DNA of 64,000 bases, taken from assembly GCA_024195585.1 (NCBI GenBank), contig SWBL01000006.1:62001-126000 (forward strand), given 5' to 3'. The number at the start of each line of letters is the position of its first letter. Positions within the stretch are counted from its first letter, which is position 1. This document shows, in pieces, positions 12,643 to 22,959 of the stretch. Under the pieces are notes generated by a model that saw only the letters and a list, made by a program, of their open reading frames with translations, did no database searches and was not told where the DNA came from. The position numbers and the translations under genes are program-made. Source of the stretch: Aureobasidium sp. EXF-3400. Its lineage: Eukaryota; Ascomycota; Dothideomycetes; Dothideales; Saccotheciaceae.

Positions 12643-13249
12643 GGTTGGTAGAATTGCGTCTGGGATTCGCAAGTGGTATTCAACCAGGTGAAAATTGGTT
12701 GAGCTTGACGTGTTGCTGCTGTGAGAGTGGATGTCGGCTATTTAGAGTGATTTTATTGACTTGGTGGATGTTTGCGCCTTCCACTCCATGCGATTCTGGT
12801 TCGTGCCTGGCTCAGTCAAAGACTTGTCACTATCAGAGACAAACAAAACACGAACGAACCATGAAAAAAGATATGACTAATGAATCGATCATTGTCAACT
12901 TCTAGATCGTAACAGTGTTTGCAAACACGACAGACCGAAAGAACGGAAGCAAGATATGTCACAACCTCAGCAACCTCGATGCACACGCCCAAGAAGATGG
13001 GAAAGCATAGTATCTACTTCCATAGTCCGCTTGACGTCTGGAAACGGGTGGAAGATGAATACACTTTGGATCTCAATCATTCATGGCTTGTAGGCAGGGG
13101 TATCAAAGATGGATTGAGAAAGCTATGCATGGGTTGTGACTGAAGTTCTGCTGAACTGATACTGAATGTAACCTGAATCATCAGGTTGATGCTGGAAGAC
13201 GTACTAGGGTGTATCATCAAGACAGATCATTTTTGTGCCAGACCTTCCG
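12643..13249. other. Intergenic, no supported gene
   Basis: A plus-strand frame near 12919-13143 has no motif and no clear ATG context. Nothing else seen. Confidence 0.45.
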
Positions 13250-13574
13250 CTAGAGAATCCCATCCTTCTTGGCCTTCTGCCAGACCCTGGTGCTCAGAAG
13301 CTTGAGCAGATGTTGGAGAGCACCCTCATCGGTGTCAACCCCGTCAGATCTCCAGTGGTCATCAGTGTGCGTTCTGCCCACCATGGCCCAGTAGCGCTTG
13401 CTATGAGAGGCAATGGCGATGTTGGGTTCTTCTTCGCAGTCTGGGTAAAGGTAGCGAAAGTTGTCTAGGCATTCATGTTAGTATTTGAGAAAGAGAATTG
13501 GCACCGACAAAGAATTGCTCACCCTTGATTTGGGTCCGCAACAGCATCATGGTACCGGTGGGGTGAGAAATCAT
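13250..13574 (-). CDS. LRxQI-family small protein, 88 aa
   Basis: Exons 13574-13523 (52 nt) and 13464-13250, with a 58-nt intron (GTGAGC donor, ACTAAC branch site, GCCTAG acceptor). Exon 1 encodes MISHPTGTMMLLRTQIK, and G|AC gives the Asp before NFRYLYP. Exon 2 shows NIAIASHSK and YWAMVGRT, both strand-like, then EGALQHLLKLLSTRVW and a basic end. It resembles 12310-12642 over its length (LR-T/A-QI, DNFRY-x-Y, ALQH, VW-x-x-AK), which points to a recent tandem duplication. Orientation and spacing match that neighbour. No targeting signal. Function is unknown. Confidence 0.75.
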
Positions 13575-14004
13575 GGTTCGTCGATTTGCAATTATCGATG
13601 GAATTACGAAGGATGGAAGCAAGGGTGAGGAGCTGGAAAGTGCAGTGGAGATCTGGTCGTAAGAATAAGAGTATAGGACGAGAAGCATATAGTGGGCGGT
13701 TTAAGTACGATATTTCAGTTCAAGAAGTACCAAGGATAAGTTTAGAGAAGAAAGAAACCTGTGAGACTGCATTCACTATTCAACGAAGCATGTCTCAGAG
13801 GGGAAAATCTGTCTTTCTAGATCTCGTAGAATTTATAGGAGACTGATCGGGTCGGGTGTCAACATCTGCCACATAAACAGCCGGCGAGGTCTTGAACGGT
13901 CATGTCGAATTGAGAAGTCGGCCAAGTCGTGGGACAAAAACAATGAGTACTACTCAATAGATGACAACATCAGTATCGATTGTTCAATTCTCTCTGTAAC
14001 ATTA
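13575..14004. other. Intergenic, no supported gene
   Basis: A plus-strand frame at 13586-13846 overlaps the promoter side of the minus-strand gene and looks like chance. Nothing else seen. Confidence 0.45.
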
Positions 14005-14326
14005 CTAACCAAATCGCTTGGCAAGTGAAACCCCCTCCTCCTTGAGCTTTTGCCAAAGTTCTTGCTCATGGTAAGGTGACATATTCTCCATGGCAGCCTC
14101 TCTGGTCTTGGACCCTTGAGCAGAACGAATACGATCCTCAGAACAAGATAGATGGAAGATGATGACCCACCAGAGGTGGTCGTGTTCCGCGAGGGTGATG
14201 ATGGGATCTGGAAAGCCGGGGCAGAGAGCTCGGATATTGTCTAAGAAGCGTTGTCAAGCCCTTTGTGATCTAGTAATTTGGTGCGTAAGGGAATGTCTTA
14301 CCGACGATCTGAGCACGAAGGTCCAT
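14005..14326 (-). CDS. LRxQI-family small protein, 86 aa
   Basis: Exons 14326-14302 (25 nt) and 14240-14005. The 61-nt intron has a GTAAGA donor and a CTTAG acceptor. Exon 1 is only MDLRAQIV, and G|AC gives Asp before NIRALCPGFPDP. Exon 2 continues with IITLAEHD and a strand LWWVIIFHL, then a C-terminal helix containing LWQKLKEEG, close to the VWxKAK endings of the two genes to its left. The ATG next to the motif was chosen because no conserved sequence lies upstream, but the frame stays open to an ATG near 14455. It is the last minus-strand member of the array. Function is unknown. Confidence 0.7.
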
Positions 14327-14642
14327 TTTTGGGTTGGCAAGGTTGGCTATCGCTTGTGAGTCGAGACGGAGGACCTTTGTTTGAAGAGTCTCAATGACTT
14401 GCAAGCTGTTATGATGATAATAAGCGTGCATAGGAGGATAAGTGAATCCATACACCTTCCAAAACTCCAGATCGCTTTCACTCGATCTTGGTCGGTAATC
14501 GACTGAGTGAAAGACGCGTTTGTATCATCGAAACCAAACAAAGCCTACCTAGTTACTCAGAACACGAAGTCAAGCTGCTTGATATCCGAGACACATCACA
14601 ACACCAACAGTCAGCTGTCTCGAAGAGAACCGTACAGAAAAC
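14327..14642. promoter_or_regulatory. Divergent promoter region at the hinge of the array
   Basis: 316 bp between two head-to-head family genes. It must hold both promoters. No ORF, hairpin or repeat was recognised by eye. Confidence 0.4.
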
Positions 14643-15014
14643 ATGATGTCTTACAACTTCAGCGAGCTCGCTGGTCTCCGCGAGCAGATTCTCGGTCAGG
14701 AAATCCACACTGTAACTCTTGAACGACACTGACTTTTACAAGAGAACTACCGTGTCATCGATACTGGCAACGCCGACGCACTCCTCATCATCACTCTGCG
14801 CAAGAAGAACCCTGCAGAGCTCTTGATGTACCCCTTCGTCACTTATCGCACCGAAGACATGTATGAGGCTGTCTTGATCACCTCACTCGACAAAGGCAAG
14901 AAGTTCTTGATGAGCGACTCCAGTCCCTGGAACACACCTATTCCTGCTCTGATGGAGCTGCTGAAGCAGACTTCCAAGATCTTGGGAGAGAAGATGTCGG
15001 AGGGTCAGAAATGA
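14643..15014 (+). CDS. LRxQI-family small protein, 107 aa
   Basis: Exons 14643-14694 (52 nt) and 14743-15014, with a 48-nt intron (GTCAGG donor, ACTGAC branch site, TACAAG acceptor). Exon 1 encodes MMSYNFSELAGLREQIL; two ATGs in a row open it. G|AG gives Glu before NYRVIDTGNADA. Exon 2 shows LLIITLRKKN and MYEAVLITSL, both strand-like, then IPALMELLKQTSKILG, the family C-terminal helix. An alternative acceptor two bases downstream would break the frame. It is the first plus-strand gene of the array. No targeting signal. Function is unknown. Confidence 0.75.
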
Positions 15015-15964
15015 TCTGGAACAGAGAAGCAGATTCACTCAGGGGCCTGTTCACGCTTTCTTTCTTATTGAAAGACTAGAAGTTCGCTGGTTCGCTGCTG
15101 CGGCGGAAATCACGCATTACACAAAGGCAAGTCGATGCAACAGAGATACGAGCCGCAGTACTAATACGAGACCAGAGCAGATAACTACTGAGAATGAGAA
15201 GTGCAAATTTGCCTCCCAGGATTCTAGGGCTCACGAAAAAGGCTGGAATCAATACAGATCGTCGTCTAACCAGTTGACTCAACTTCCAACCCATCAATCC
15301 CACTTGTAGTCATCTCACTCTGTGTACGCTTGGTTCTCACTGGAAGCCAAAGTGTGCAGTAGGTCACCAGCAAACAAGGCTGTTACAGGAGCCCAACAGT
15401 TTATGAAACAAGCTGTTCTCGCCAGTAAAGACAATGATAAATTTCAACTCTTTACTGATCGACAAAAGAACATGATCGACTATTTGAGCTTGTGGCTATG
15501 ATACATATATCACCTCGACAACAAGATGAATTTGTTTGTACGAATCTCGTAAGTGCCCTGAGGACTAACAAATAGTCATTCTTTCTTTGTTAGGCTCCAG
15601 TGACAACAGTGCTGAACAGTCATTTCTATACGTTCCCAAGATCATGCTGTAGTCAGGAAAGATAATGCCGGTCAATCAAGATCTTTCAGCTTCTGCTACA
15701 GAGTATTTGGAATAGATACTTCTGGAGGCATGACCTCTTGACAGTGATAGCATGCATCTTGTCACTCTTACCGGTACGATGACTACGAGCATCTTGATTT
15801 GTTTGGACAGTCCGTGTGTTTCCATGGGACAGGTTGTGAACTACCATGCTAGGGTTTGCTCACATATCAAGCCTCCTCACTACCCCTGAATGCTTCCCTC
15901 TCCTCAGATCACAGCATACTCAAGCCCTGTCCAGAAAGGACGCCTGGAGACTCACAACGAAGCA
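15015..15964. other. Intergenic, no supported gene
   Basis: About 950 bp. A minus-strand frame at 15076-15303 has no motif. I found no family exon on either strand. Confidence 0.45.
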
Positions 15965-16290
15965 ATGGCCGACGCCGGTAACAATATCCTCGGTCTTCGT
16001 GCTCAGATTCTTGGTAAGCATTTTCCCCCTCTATATTCCCATCCATCGCTGCTTGATGTGTCTAACACAACCCAGACAATGTCATATTCCTCCGCCCTAC
16101 CAAGCCAATAATCATCACCACGTCGCTATCAATCACAAGCAATCGCTGGTCAGCACAGGTCTTGGATGACGTCGAGGCCGTCGCTACTACAGACCTCTAT
16201 CCGACTGTTGAGCTTGCTTTGAGGGCCCTGCTGGAGGAGACTAGCAAGATGGTCTGGGAAAGACAGATTCCAGTGTACATCCCTTACTAG
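15965..16290 (+). CDS. LRxQI-family small protein, 87 aa
   Basis: Exons 15965-16013 (49 nt) and 16076-16290. The 62-nt intron has a GTAAGC donor, a TCTAAC branch site and a CCCAG acceptor. Exon 1 encodes MADAGNNILGLRAQIL, with the same 16-codon length as the next two family genes. G|AC gives Asp before NVIFLRPTKP. Exon 2 continues PIIITTSLS and RWSAQVL, both strand-like, then VELALRALLEETSKMVW, the C-terminal helix. The match of exon-1 length and intron phase across three neighbouring genes is strong support for the model. Function is unknown. Confidence 0.75.
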
Positions 16291-17296
16291 CTTCAGGGAC
16301 TTGATTCCATGAAATTTCTGTTTCCTGTGCTTCTAGAAGACACACATAGTCCGAGATTGGTTCTTGGTATCTTTGAGGTGAAGAAGGGCACACATTATCC
16401 TGGGAGGTTCTTGGTCCGCGCAAATCGCATGCACTTGTCAACGGAGGCATTTTTCGACACTCAAACTGTGTTTCCATCTATCACCTTGTCTGCAAAGAGT
16501 CCCGGATACAAGTCCTCTGTGATTTGTGCTTGGATCAAAGAGGCATCGTACATCACAACAGAGCCCCTGAACAAACAGTCCATGATACGAGAGTGTTTGT
16601 GACATTGATGCAAAGAAGATTGAATGGGAAGATTTCTGACTGGACGATAGGTCCTCTGACTGTAAAACGATTGGTTCTTTCCGCTGAACCAGGATGATGC
16701 TATGACTGTTTCCTGTGCTATGATACGAGATTCCAATCTTTTGATCTATTGCAACAAGGATAACAATACCAACATCATGTCTTGTAAAGTAGGGGTGTAT
16801 TGCTGATACCACTGAAGCTGTCACAGCAAAGCCATAGCCGTCGGGGTCTGATGAGCAAAAAGAAGAAACAGGAAGTTGGTATGAATGGCTCTGGCGCCGG
16901 TAGCGACTGTTCGTGTTCTCGGCAACTCCGTTGCGAAACACACCATATGAGGCAGACGAACGCTTGCACTGAATTGTGTTTTTCTCCTCTGGAAACTGAT
17001 GCTACTTGGCTTGGATACCAAGCCTACCGCCCACCCCTTGGGACCCACCCTGCCACGGGACATATACACCCGCTTGCCAGCACCAACGTCGCTGCAAGAG
17101 ATCATCAACACAAGCAACGATGATTGGAGGAATATGGGAGCGAAAACGGAAAAGACAGAAAAGACTGGGCTCCGTTTGTACTGAGCAAACGCAAGCTGCC
17201 CCTTTATTGTGTCACCTCCAACACTGAAAATATTCGGTTCCATTACTTCCTCCTCAAATTTTTCGTTCCATCATGTTCTTCTCAACGACCGCAACT
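16291..17296. other. Intergenic; possible decayed family copy near 16461-16560
   Basis: On the minus strand near 16562-16500 the frame MYDASLIQAQITEDLYPG resembles a family exon 1 joined to exon 2 without an intron, and stops follow soon. This is suggestive only. The longer minus-strand frame at 16438-16941 has no other support. Confidence 0.3.
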
Positions 17297-17841
17297 ATGG
17301 GCCATCCAGACAGTGCCATCTTGGGTCTTCGTACTCAGATTCTTGGTAAGTTATACTTTTCTCATGTACCCTCCGACATATTTACTGACACGCTATAGAA
17401 AACTGGCGCTATGCACACCCAGAGCACACCAATGTCGTTGTCGTTACTACCTACGAGTACCGGGCCTTGGATAACAACGGACGGCCGCTTCTGTACGAAG
17501 CTCTGATTGCCGAGGATCGTAGTTATGGCGAAAGGATCTTTCTCCGAGCACAAAGCGACTGCAACATCGAACATGCATTGCGTACGCTGTTTCACTCGAC
17601 CAACGAACAGGTCAAGAAAGTGACCATGGAAATTCCTGTGGAGTCTCTCGAAATCAAGCCCCTCAATCAAGACGATACCAACGCCGAAAGTCATGAAAAT
17701 GGATCTGGAATGAACACCAAGGAGTCAAATAAATCTCCAGAGGAGAAGGAGATGGAGCGCTTCCACAATGCACTTGGTCATGTCCTCGATCTGGCTTCCA
17801 AGAATCGAGTCACTGAGTCCGAGGCCGAGATCGAGAATTGA
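17297..17841 (+). CDS. LRxQI-family protein with extended charged C-terminus, 163 aa
   Basis: Exons 17297-17345 (49 nt) and 17399-17841. The 53-nt intron has a GTAAGT donor, an ACTGAC branch site and a GCTATAG acceptor. Exon 1 encodes MGHPDSAILGLRTQIL. An in-frame ATG at 17273 would add eight residues; 17297 was chosen because it gives the same exon length as its neighbours. G|AA gives Glu before NWRYAHPE. Exon 2 shows NVVVVTTYE and LYEALIAED, both strand-like, then EHALRTLFHSTNEQVKK, the family helix. About 70 further residues, rich in Glu, Lys and Asn, end in a second helix (FHNALGHVLDLASKN). After the stop another frame stays highly charged to about 17950, hinting at a lost C-terminal part. 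Function is unknown. Confidence 0.75.
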
Positions 17842-18401
17842 GGATCTGTTGCCGGAAGAGTATGACAAGAAGGAACAAGAAGAGAGAGTCAGAAGAGGCA
17901 TAAACAAGAGGGAGCAAGGGGCGAGAACAAGGAGACGAAGCAAAGTTTAGCAGTGATATCAACATCGACTGTGTTGGGTCGGATCGATCGATTTATACAT
18001 CTGGTCATGTCATCGTCTGGCCAGTTCATAGGGGCCCGGTATACAAGATCGTTCTAGAGGCGAATCATGCCAGTCCATAGGAGGCTATAGATGGATGAAG
18101 AATAGGAAGGAGGATTCAGTCTTTCGTAGCTGCCTCCGAAACGAAAGCCGTCACATCTACTTCATCCAACTCATTACCAGGTTTCAAAAGTTCCGAGTAT
18201 GTTGACTCGGCTATCAAGTGAAGTCGTCTTCCGGAAAGCACTGGATCCCGAGTGAATGTGAAGGAAGCCAAGACCAAAGAGCTCTGTTTGCGCTGCGAGG
18301 GTGGTGTGCGCTCGCTCTTCTACCAGCCTCATCACTTCCACTTTCTATCCACCTTTCATCAACTCTAATCTTCTTTCCACACACCATACATCAACACAAC
18401 C
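17842..18401. other. Intergenic
   Basis: Apart from the charged out-of-frame stretch at 17842-17950 nothing was recognised. Confidence 0.45.
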
Positions 18402-18750
18402 ATGGCTATCAAGGACAACACCTTTGTGGGTCTTCGCACTCAGATCATTGGTAGTTTTTACCAATCGCTTGCTCCCAATACCTGAGCATCTTTGCTGATA
18501 TGATGTAGAAAACTGGCTTTTCCTCAACCCAGGCGAACCCGTGCCTGTGATTGTCATCACACAAGATAACCAGTACTACGAGGCTATTCTCTTCAACCAC
18601 CGTTCACCTGGCCGCAAGGGCCTCCTGGCATCGACCCGCCGCTCGCACGTCGAAGAAGCTCTGCACGAGTTGCTCAACACGACCGGCGAGATGATCAACA
18701 AGTCTCTGGATCCTAGAAGAGATGATTCTGGTAGACGCATCTTTATCTAA
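18402..18750 (+). CDS. LRxQI-family small protein, 96 aa
   Basis: Exons 18402-18450 (49 nt) and 18509-18750, with a 58-nt intron (GTAGTT donor, GCTGAT branch-like site, ATGTAG acceptor). Exon 1 encodes MAIKDNTFVGLRTQII, and G|AA gives Glu before NWLFLNPGEP. Exon 2 is the clearest example of the family fold: strand PVPVIVITQD, strand QYYEAILFNH, a basic loop, then VEEALHELLNTTGEMINK. It resembles 17297-17841 most (GLRTQI, ENW). The ATG follows a CA-rich leader typical of highly expressed fungal genes. No targeting signal. Function is unknown. Confidence 0.78.
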
Positions 18751-19107
18751 GAAGACAACAAGATCGTCAAGGAGTGTGGGCATCGCATTCATGCAAAGCG
18801 TCAAATTCGTCCGAGTTGGTAAGCGGAAAACAACCACCAACAACGATTTTGAACACAGCACTGACAGATCCAAAGCAGAGGACTAAAGCCCTCGACATGA
18901 AACACTCCCAAAAGTACTTGGCCAAGCCGACCACCGGAAGGAATCGGTAGAAGGAAGTGGGAACACGAGAGAGCGAAATCTCGATAGCTCTTTCACTCAG
19001 CACGAAAAGAATTCTACCCACTCTCTTTGAACCTACCCCTGAATGTGAAATGTTCCATATATTTTGACATGATACCAATGACAAATCATACAAGTCTTGC
19101 TCTATAT
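18751..19107. other. Convergent 3' intergenic region
   Basis: Lies between the ends of the family gene and the minus-strand methyltransferase gene. No gene seen. Confidence 0.5.
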
Positions 19108-20814
19108 CTACACAGCAACATCACCACCAAAGCCCACCGGTCTTCTAGACTGCTCCCCCTGTTTCGGAGGCACATGTGGCAGAACAGCCATAACCTGATA
19201 CAGCTTTCCCATTCCCTGAGGTCCCACATCAACCAATCTCCTCCACCCACTCTCAATCCTCTTAACCGTCTCGGTCAAATCACTCTTCGTTCTCTGCCCC
19301 TCAGTCTTTTCAGCAACACTGCCTCTCTCACGATCAACAGCTAACTTGACAAGTTGAGCAGCTCGTTGCTCAATACCCATAGAAGTAAGGAATCGTGCCT
19401 GATCAACAGGACCGTGGACTTCAACATGCAGAGATGCATTAATGGCACTTTCAGCCAAAGCGAGGAAATCGACATCGGCGCTGATGTCTACTTTTCCTGG
19501 TTCGGAGAGAGGAGATACCATGCGGTGTTCTTTGATTCCGCGAAGAGAGTTTACGGGGATGGTGGAGGGGGTGCCGTAGTCAAGGATCAGAGCGGCGCCT
19601 GAAGCTTGCTTTTTGACGATTTCTTCGATAGCGCGACGGGGAGATACGCGGCGGCCGACGGGAGGAGGGGTTTGGTCTTTGTGGTTTGTGTAGAGGGCTG
19701 AGGGGCTAACGCCTCCACCGATGCGAACGGCAAAGTCTGCGGCGTACGTCTGGGATTCGGGGGAGATTTCGATGACGGAGCCTTCGGTGTCTTTGAGGTT
19801 CTTGTAGCGTTGTGATTGCTCTGGTAGGTAGAGGGAGTGGGGTGTGGCGGCTTGAGAGCGGGTGAGTGAGAATTCGGGGACGGGCTGGTCGCGCTGTGAT
19901 TTGGGAGTGTTGAGTGTGTCGTGGGTTGCGTAGGGTGAAGTGGGTGATACGACGAGTTCGCGCCATTGAGAGACGGTGTTTGGGTTGCCGGTGGCTGAGG
20001 GGTCGACCTTGTGGACGCCGGTAGGGGTGCGGATCTGCTTGGGAGCAGCTTGAGCCTTGACAGACTCAAAGACGTGGATAGGGAGAGCATCGAAGAACTC
20101 GTGGGCGACGATGAAGGGCGAGCTATCTGTCTCTCTGGGCACAAAGCGTATGTCCTCGCACCAGATGATGTTCAAGTCTGGAGTGTACTTGCATGTACTC
20201 TTGTAACCAATATCGATCTCTTCCAGAGGGTTGTCGCCACAGAGAAGCTTGTGTTGAGCTTGACGCAACGAAGGGCTCGCCTCGACCATGTAGATACCAT
20301 CGATAGCCTGAGCCAAGGGTTTGAAGTTGCGAATGGATCTCAACATGTCGTCCATCAAGGTTCCTCGTCCAGGGCCCATCTCCATCAGGTAAACGCCACT
20401 GCTCTTTCTGCCTTGGGCAATCCATTCTGCAACGAACCATAGTCCAATGAGTTCACCAAAGATTTGAGATATTTCTGGAGATGTGACAAAGTCTCCTTTC
20501 TTGCCAAAGGGATCTTTGCCTTCGGTGGACTGTGTGTAGTAGCCGGTTTCGGGGAAGGTCAGGCATTGTCGCATGTATGCCGCTACTGAGATAGGGCCAG
20601 TCGTCTTTAGAGAGTGTCAGTACACCGATGCTACATGAGAAGACAGAAGCGGACTTACAGTGATGGCTTCGCCCAATGTCTTTGCCAGAGGCGTAGACCA
20701 CTCTCTAGAGCTTGTGGACGAACATCTTGCGCCGGAGCATGTCAGGACTCGCCGCGACAGTGCGAGCCGCTCACTAGCCACCCTCCTGGCTATTTGAATC
20801 GTGCTGCGTCTCAT
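19108..20814 (-). CDS. NDUFAF7: NDUFAF7/MidA-type SAM-dependent protein arginine methyltransferase, 550 aa
   Basis: Mitochondrial methyltransferase that in other species dimethylates an arginine of the complex I subunit NDUFS2 during assembly. Exons 20814-20659 and 20604-19108. The 54-nt intron has a GTAAGT donor, an ACTGAC branch site and a TAAAG acceptor, and joins GEAIT to TTGPISVAAYMRQCL, a conserved start of the catalytic domain. The SAM-binding site follows (MEMGPGRGTLMDDMLR), preceded by GDFVTSPEISQIFGELIG. The first 45 residues are Arg/Ser-rich without acids, as in a mitochondrial presequence. A Pro/Ser-rich insertion lies between SPTSPYATHD and the C-terminal SAM-fold strands (AALILDYG). 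The start is the ATG nearest the Arg-rich stretch; an open frame runs upstream. Divergent from the CDK11 gene. Confidence 0.93.
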
Positions 20815-20979
20815 GCTTCTACTCCGGTGTCCGATTGAGTGAAGATGTGGATGGTGTTTATTGCGACAAAAAGTTGGAGAGCTGAAGCTCGGAGGTCTCC
20901 AACTTCGCCGCAACTTCATGACGCACTCGTCGGCATCCCCCTCCAACTATAACACTGTCCAACCACATCCAGTTCCATC
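20815..20979. promoter_or_regulatory. Short bidirectional promoter
   Basis: Only 165 bp separate the start codons of the divergent NDUFAF7-type and CDK11 genes, so both promoters and 5' UTRs must overlap here, unless the true NDUFAF7 start lies further upstream. Confidence 0.6.
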
Positions 20980-22329
20980 ATGACATCGCGCTGGGCTGAT
21001 GACAAAAACGATGCCGCCCTAGACGCACAACGCAAGCAAGAGAAGGAGCAAAAAAAACGCGCAAAAGCCGAAAAACAACGCAAGCAAGAGGAAGCCGACC
21101 GACTACGACAACAACAGGAACAAGCAGCAGAGGCCGCCGACAGACCATCCAAGAGAAGACGTCTATCGCCTGCACAACAAGATGATCAACCGCGACAACT
21201 CGTTCGCTTCAACGCCCCGTCATGGCAACCCGCTCGCACAATCGACAGCTTCGAACGATTGAACCACATTGAAGAAGGCAGTTATGGCTTCGTATCACGA
21301 GCAAGAGAACTGGCTACTGGAGAGATCGTCGCGATCAAGAAGATGAAGATGGAGCCGGGAGCTGCACAAAACGGCTTCCCAGTCACAGCCTTGCGCGAGA
21401 TCCAGACACTATCTGCTGCAAAACACAGACACATTGTTGACCTGCGAGAGGTCGTCGTGGGCGAGAAAGGCAACGTCGACGACATCTTCCTTGTCATGGA
21501 CTTTCTGGAACACGATCTGAAAACACTCATGGACGATATGGAAGAGCCATTCCTACCTAGTGAGGTTAAGACATTGATGCTACAACTCGGCAGTGCCATC
21601 GAATTTCTTCACGACAGATGGATCCTACATCGCGATCTGAAAACCTCAAACATTCTCATGAACAACCGAGGCGAAATCAAAATTGCCGATTTTGGTATGG
21701 CCCGCTTCTGCGGCGACCCTCCGCCCAAGAACCTCACACAACTCGTCGTCACCCTCTGGTATCGAGCTCCCGAGCTTCTTTTAGGTACCACGACATACGA
21801 TAGTAGTGTCGATATGTGGAGTGTAGGCTGTATCTTCGGCGAACTTCTTACCAATGTTCCATTGCTCCAAGGCAAGAACGAGGTAGACGAGCTCAGCAAG
21901 ATTTTCGAACTATGTGGTGTACCCACCGATGCCTCATGGCCTGGTTTTAAGCGCTTGCCCAACGCTCGCTCATTACGACTACCACGAAACGCACAAACGA
22001 CTGGCTCAGTGATACGCTCAAAGTTCCCTTTTCTGACTAAAGCAGGTACGGATCTGCTATCCGCTTTGCTTTCTCTGAATCCAGCGAGCAGGCCATCGGC
22101 GAAGGAGCTTCTGGAACACAATTACTTCACGGAAGACCCGCGGCCTAAGAGCACAGCTATGTTTCCTACTTTCCCTAGTAAAGCTGGTCAAGAGAGAAGG
22201 CGTAAACACAGGACGCCCAATGCGCCTATGCGTGGTGAGGGCGGTGCTGCTGCTGCGGACTTTAGTGGGTTGTTTGCGGGACGCGACGATGAAGAGATTG
22301 GTGGTGGTTTCCAGTTGAAACTGGTATAA
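20980..22329 (+). CDS. CDK11: CDK11 (PITSLRE-type) cyclin-dependent kinase, 449 aa
   Basis: Nuclear kinase of the CDK11 group, linked in other fungi and animals to transcription, splicing and Mediator function. Single exon. Residues 1-60 are a Lys/Gln/Arg-rich coiled coil ending in a basic nuclear-localisation-like run (KRRRLSP). The kinase domain covers about 90-386: Gly-loop EEGSYGFV, ATP lysine K120 in VAIKK, the cyclin-binding helix PVTALRE at 134-140 (PITSLRE in human), catalytic HRDLKTSN near 217, DFG at 237-239 and VTLWYRAPELLLG. All catalytic residues are present. The C-terminal SMFPTWP-like segment (AMFPTFPSK) is also typical of CDK11. The last 50 residues are Gly/Ala-rich. Shares a short promoter with the methyltransferase gene. 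Confidence 0.95.
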   Translation: MTSRWADDKNDAALDAQRKQEKEQKKRAKAEKQRKQEEADRLRQQQEQAAEAADRPSKRRRLSPAQQDDQPRQLVRFNAPSWQPARTIDSFERLNHIEEGSYGFVSRARELATGEIVAIKKMKMEPGAAQNGFPVTALREIQTLSAAKHRHIVDLREVVVGEKGNVDDIFLVMDFLEHDLKTLMDDMEEPFLPSEVKTLMLQLGSAIEFLHDRWILHRDLKTSNILMNNRGEIKIADFGMARFCGDPPPKNLTQLVVTLWYRAPELLLGTTTYDSSVDMWSVGCIFGELLTNVPLLQGKNEVDELSKIFELCGVPTDASWPGFKRLPNARSLRLPRNAQTTGSVIRSKFPFLTKAGTDLLSALLSLNPASRPSAKELLEHNYFTEDPRPKSTAMFPTFPSKAGQERRRKHRTPNAPMRGEGGAAAADFSGLFAGRDDEEIGGGFQLKLV

Positions 22330-22920
22330 GATAGATTAATGTGAATGATCGACACAAACCAGATGCCCACTTTCAATAATGTATTCTGCCTATTCACAAA
22401 CTTCAATGTTCGAGCAGACGGGGAGAGTGTCGCCCAAACTTCAAGACAATCAATGAGGTACTCATTCAAGAATCAAGAAGCGTTCACGACATGTCGTTTT
22501 ACATGCTCAAACACCACGCAATCAAGTCAGTGGAGTTTAGATGTCCGTCTGATCTCAATAAGTAATCATTTTCGCTCCTCAATTGAAGAAGAGGGTCGAT
22601 GTAAATTACCAGTCAGGGTCCCCCACCCCGCGAACCAAAATTTCGACCAGCAACTTTTGAATGCCGGCGCATTGCGATCGCGAATCTGATCATTGCTCAG
22701 TCTTCTTCACCTATACACACCACAACCAGACTAGACACTTCCATACCAAGCGACTAAACACATCTGCACATTTACCGAAACCTTGTCGCATATCATCTCC
22801 GCCATCACTCGAGTCACCGACCCTCATCCCAGCAACTTGCATTCAACACCGAACATTCAATCGCAAATCGCAAACCGTACCGCAAGACTTTAGTCGCACA
22901 GCTATACCAACTTCACAAGC
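22330..22920. other. Intergenic / 5' leader of the Pol III subunit gene
   Basis: No gene seen. Short frames across 22345-23068 are chance or leader sequence. Confidence 0.5.
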
Positions 22921-22950
22921 CACAACAACAACAACAACAACAACAACACA
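22921..22950 (+). repeat. (CAA)n microsatellite in the 5' UTR
   Basis: A run of about nine CAA units lies directly upstream of the RPC31 start codon, probably inside its 5' UTR. Such unstructured leaders are common in fungal genes. Confidence 0.85.
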
Positions 22951-22959
22951 AACACCACA

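Noticed and set aside
16438..16941. 167-codon minus-strand frame and a possible intronless family copy within it
   Set aside because: Only MYDASLIQAQITEDLYPG recalls the family; stops follow and no C-terminal helix is found, so I mention it only in the gap entry.
19587..20144. 185-codon Pro/Ser/Thr-rich minus-strand frame
   Set aside because: Out-of-frame shadow of the methyltransferase gene on the same strand.
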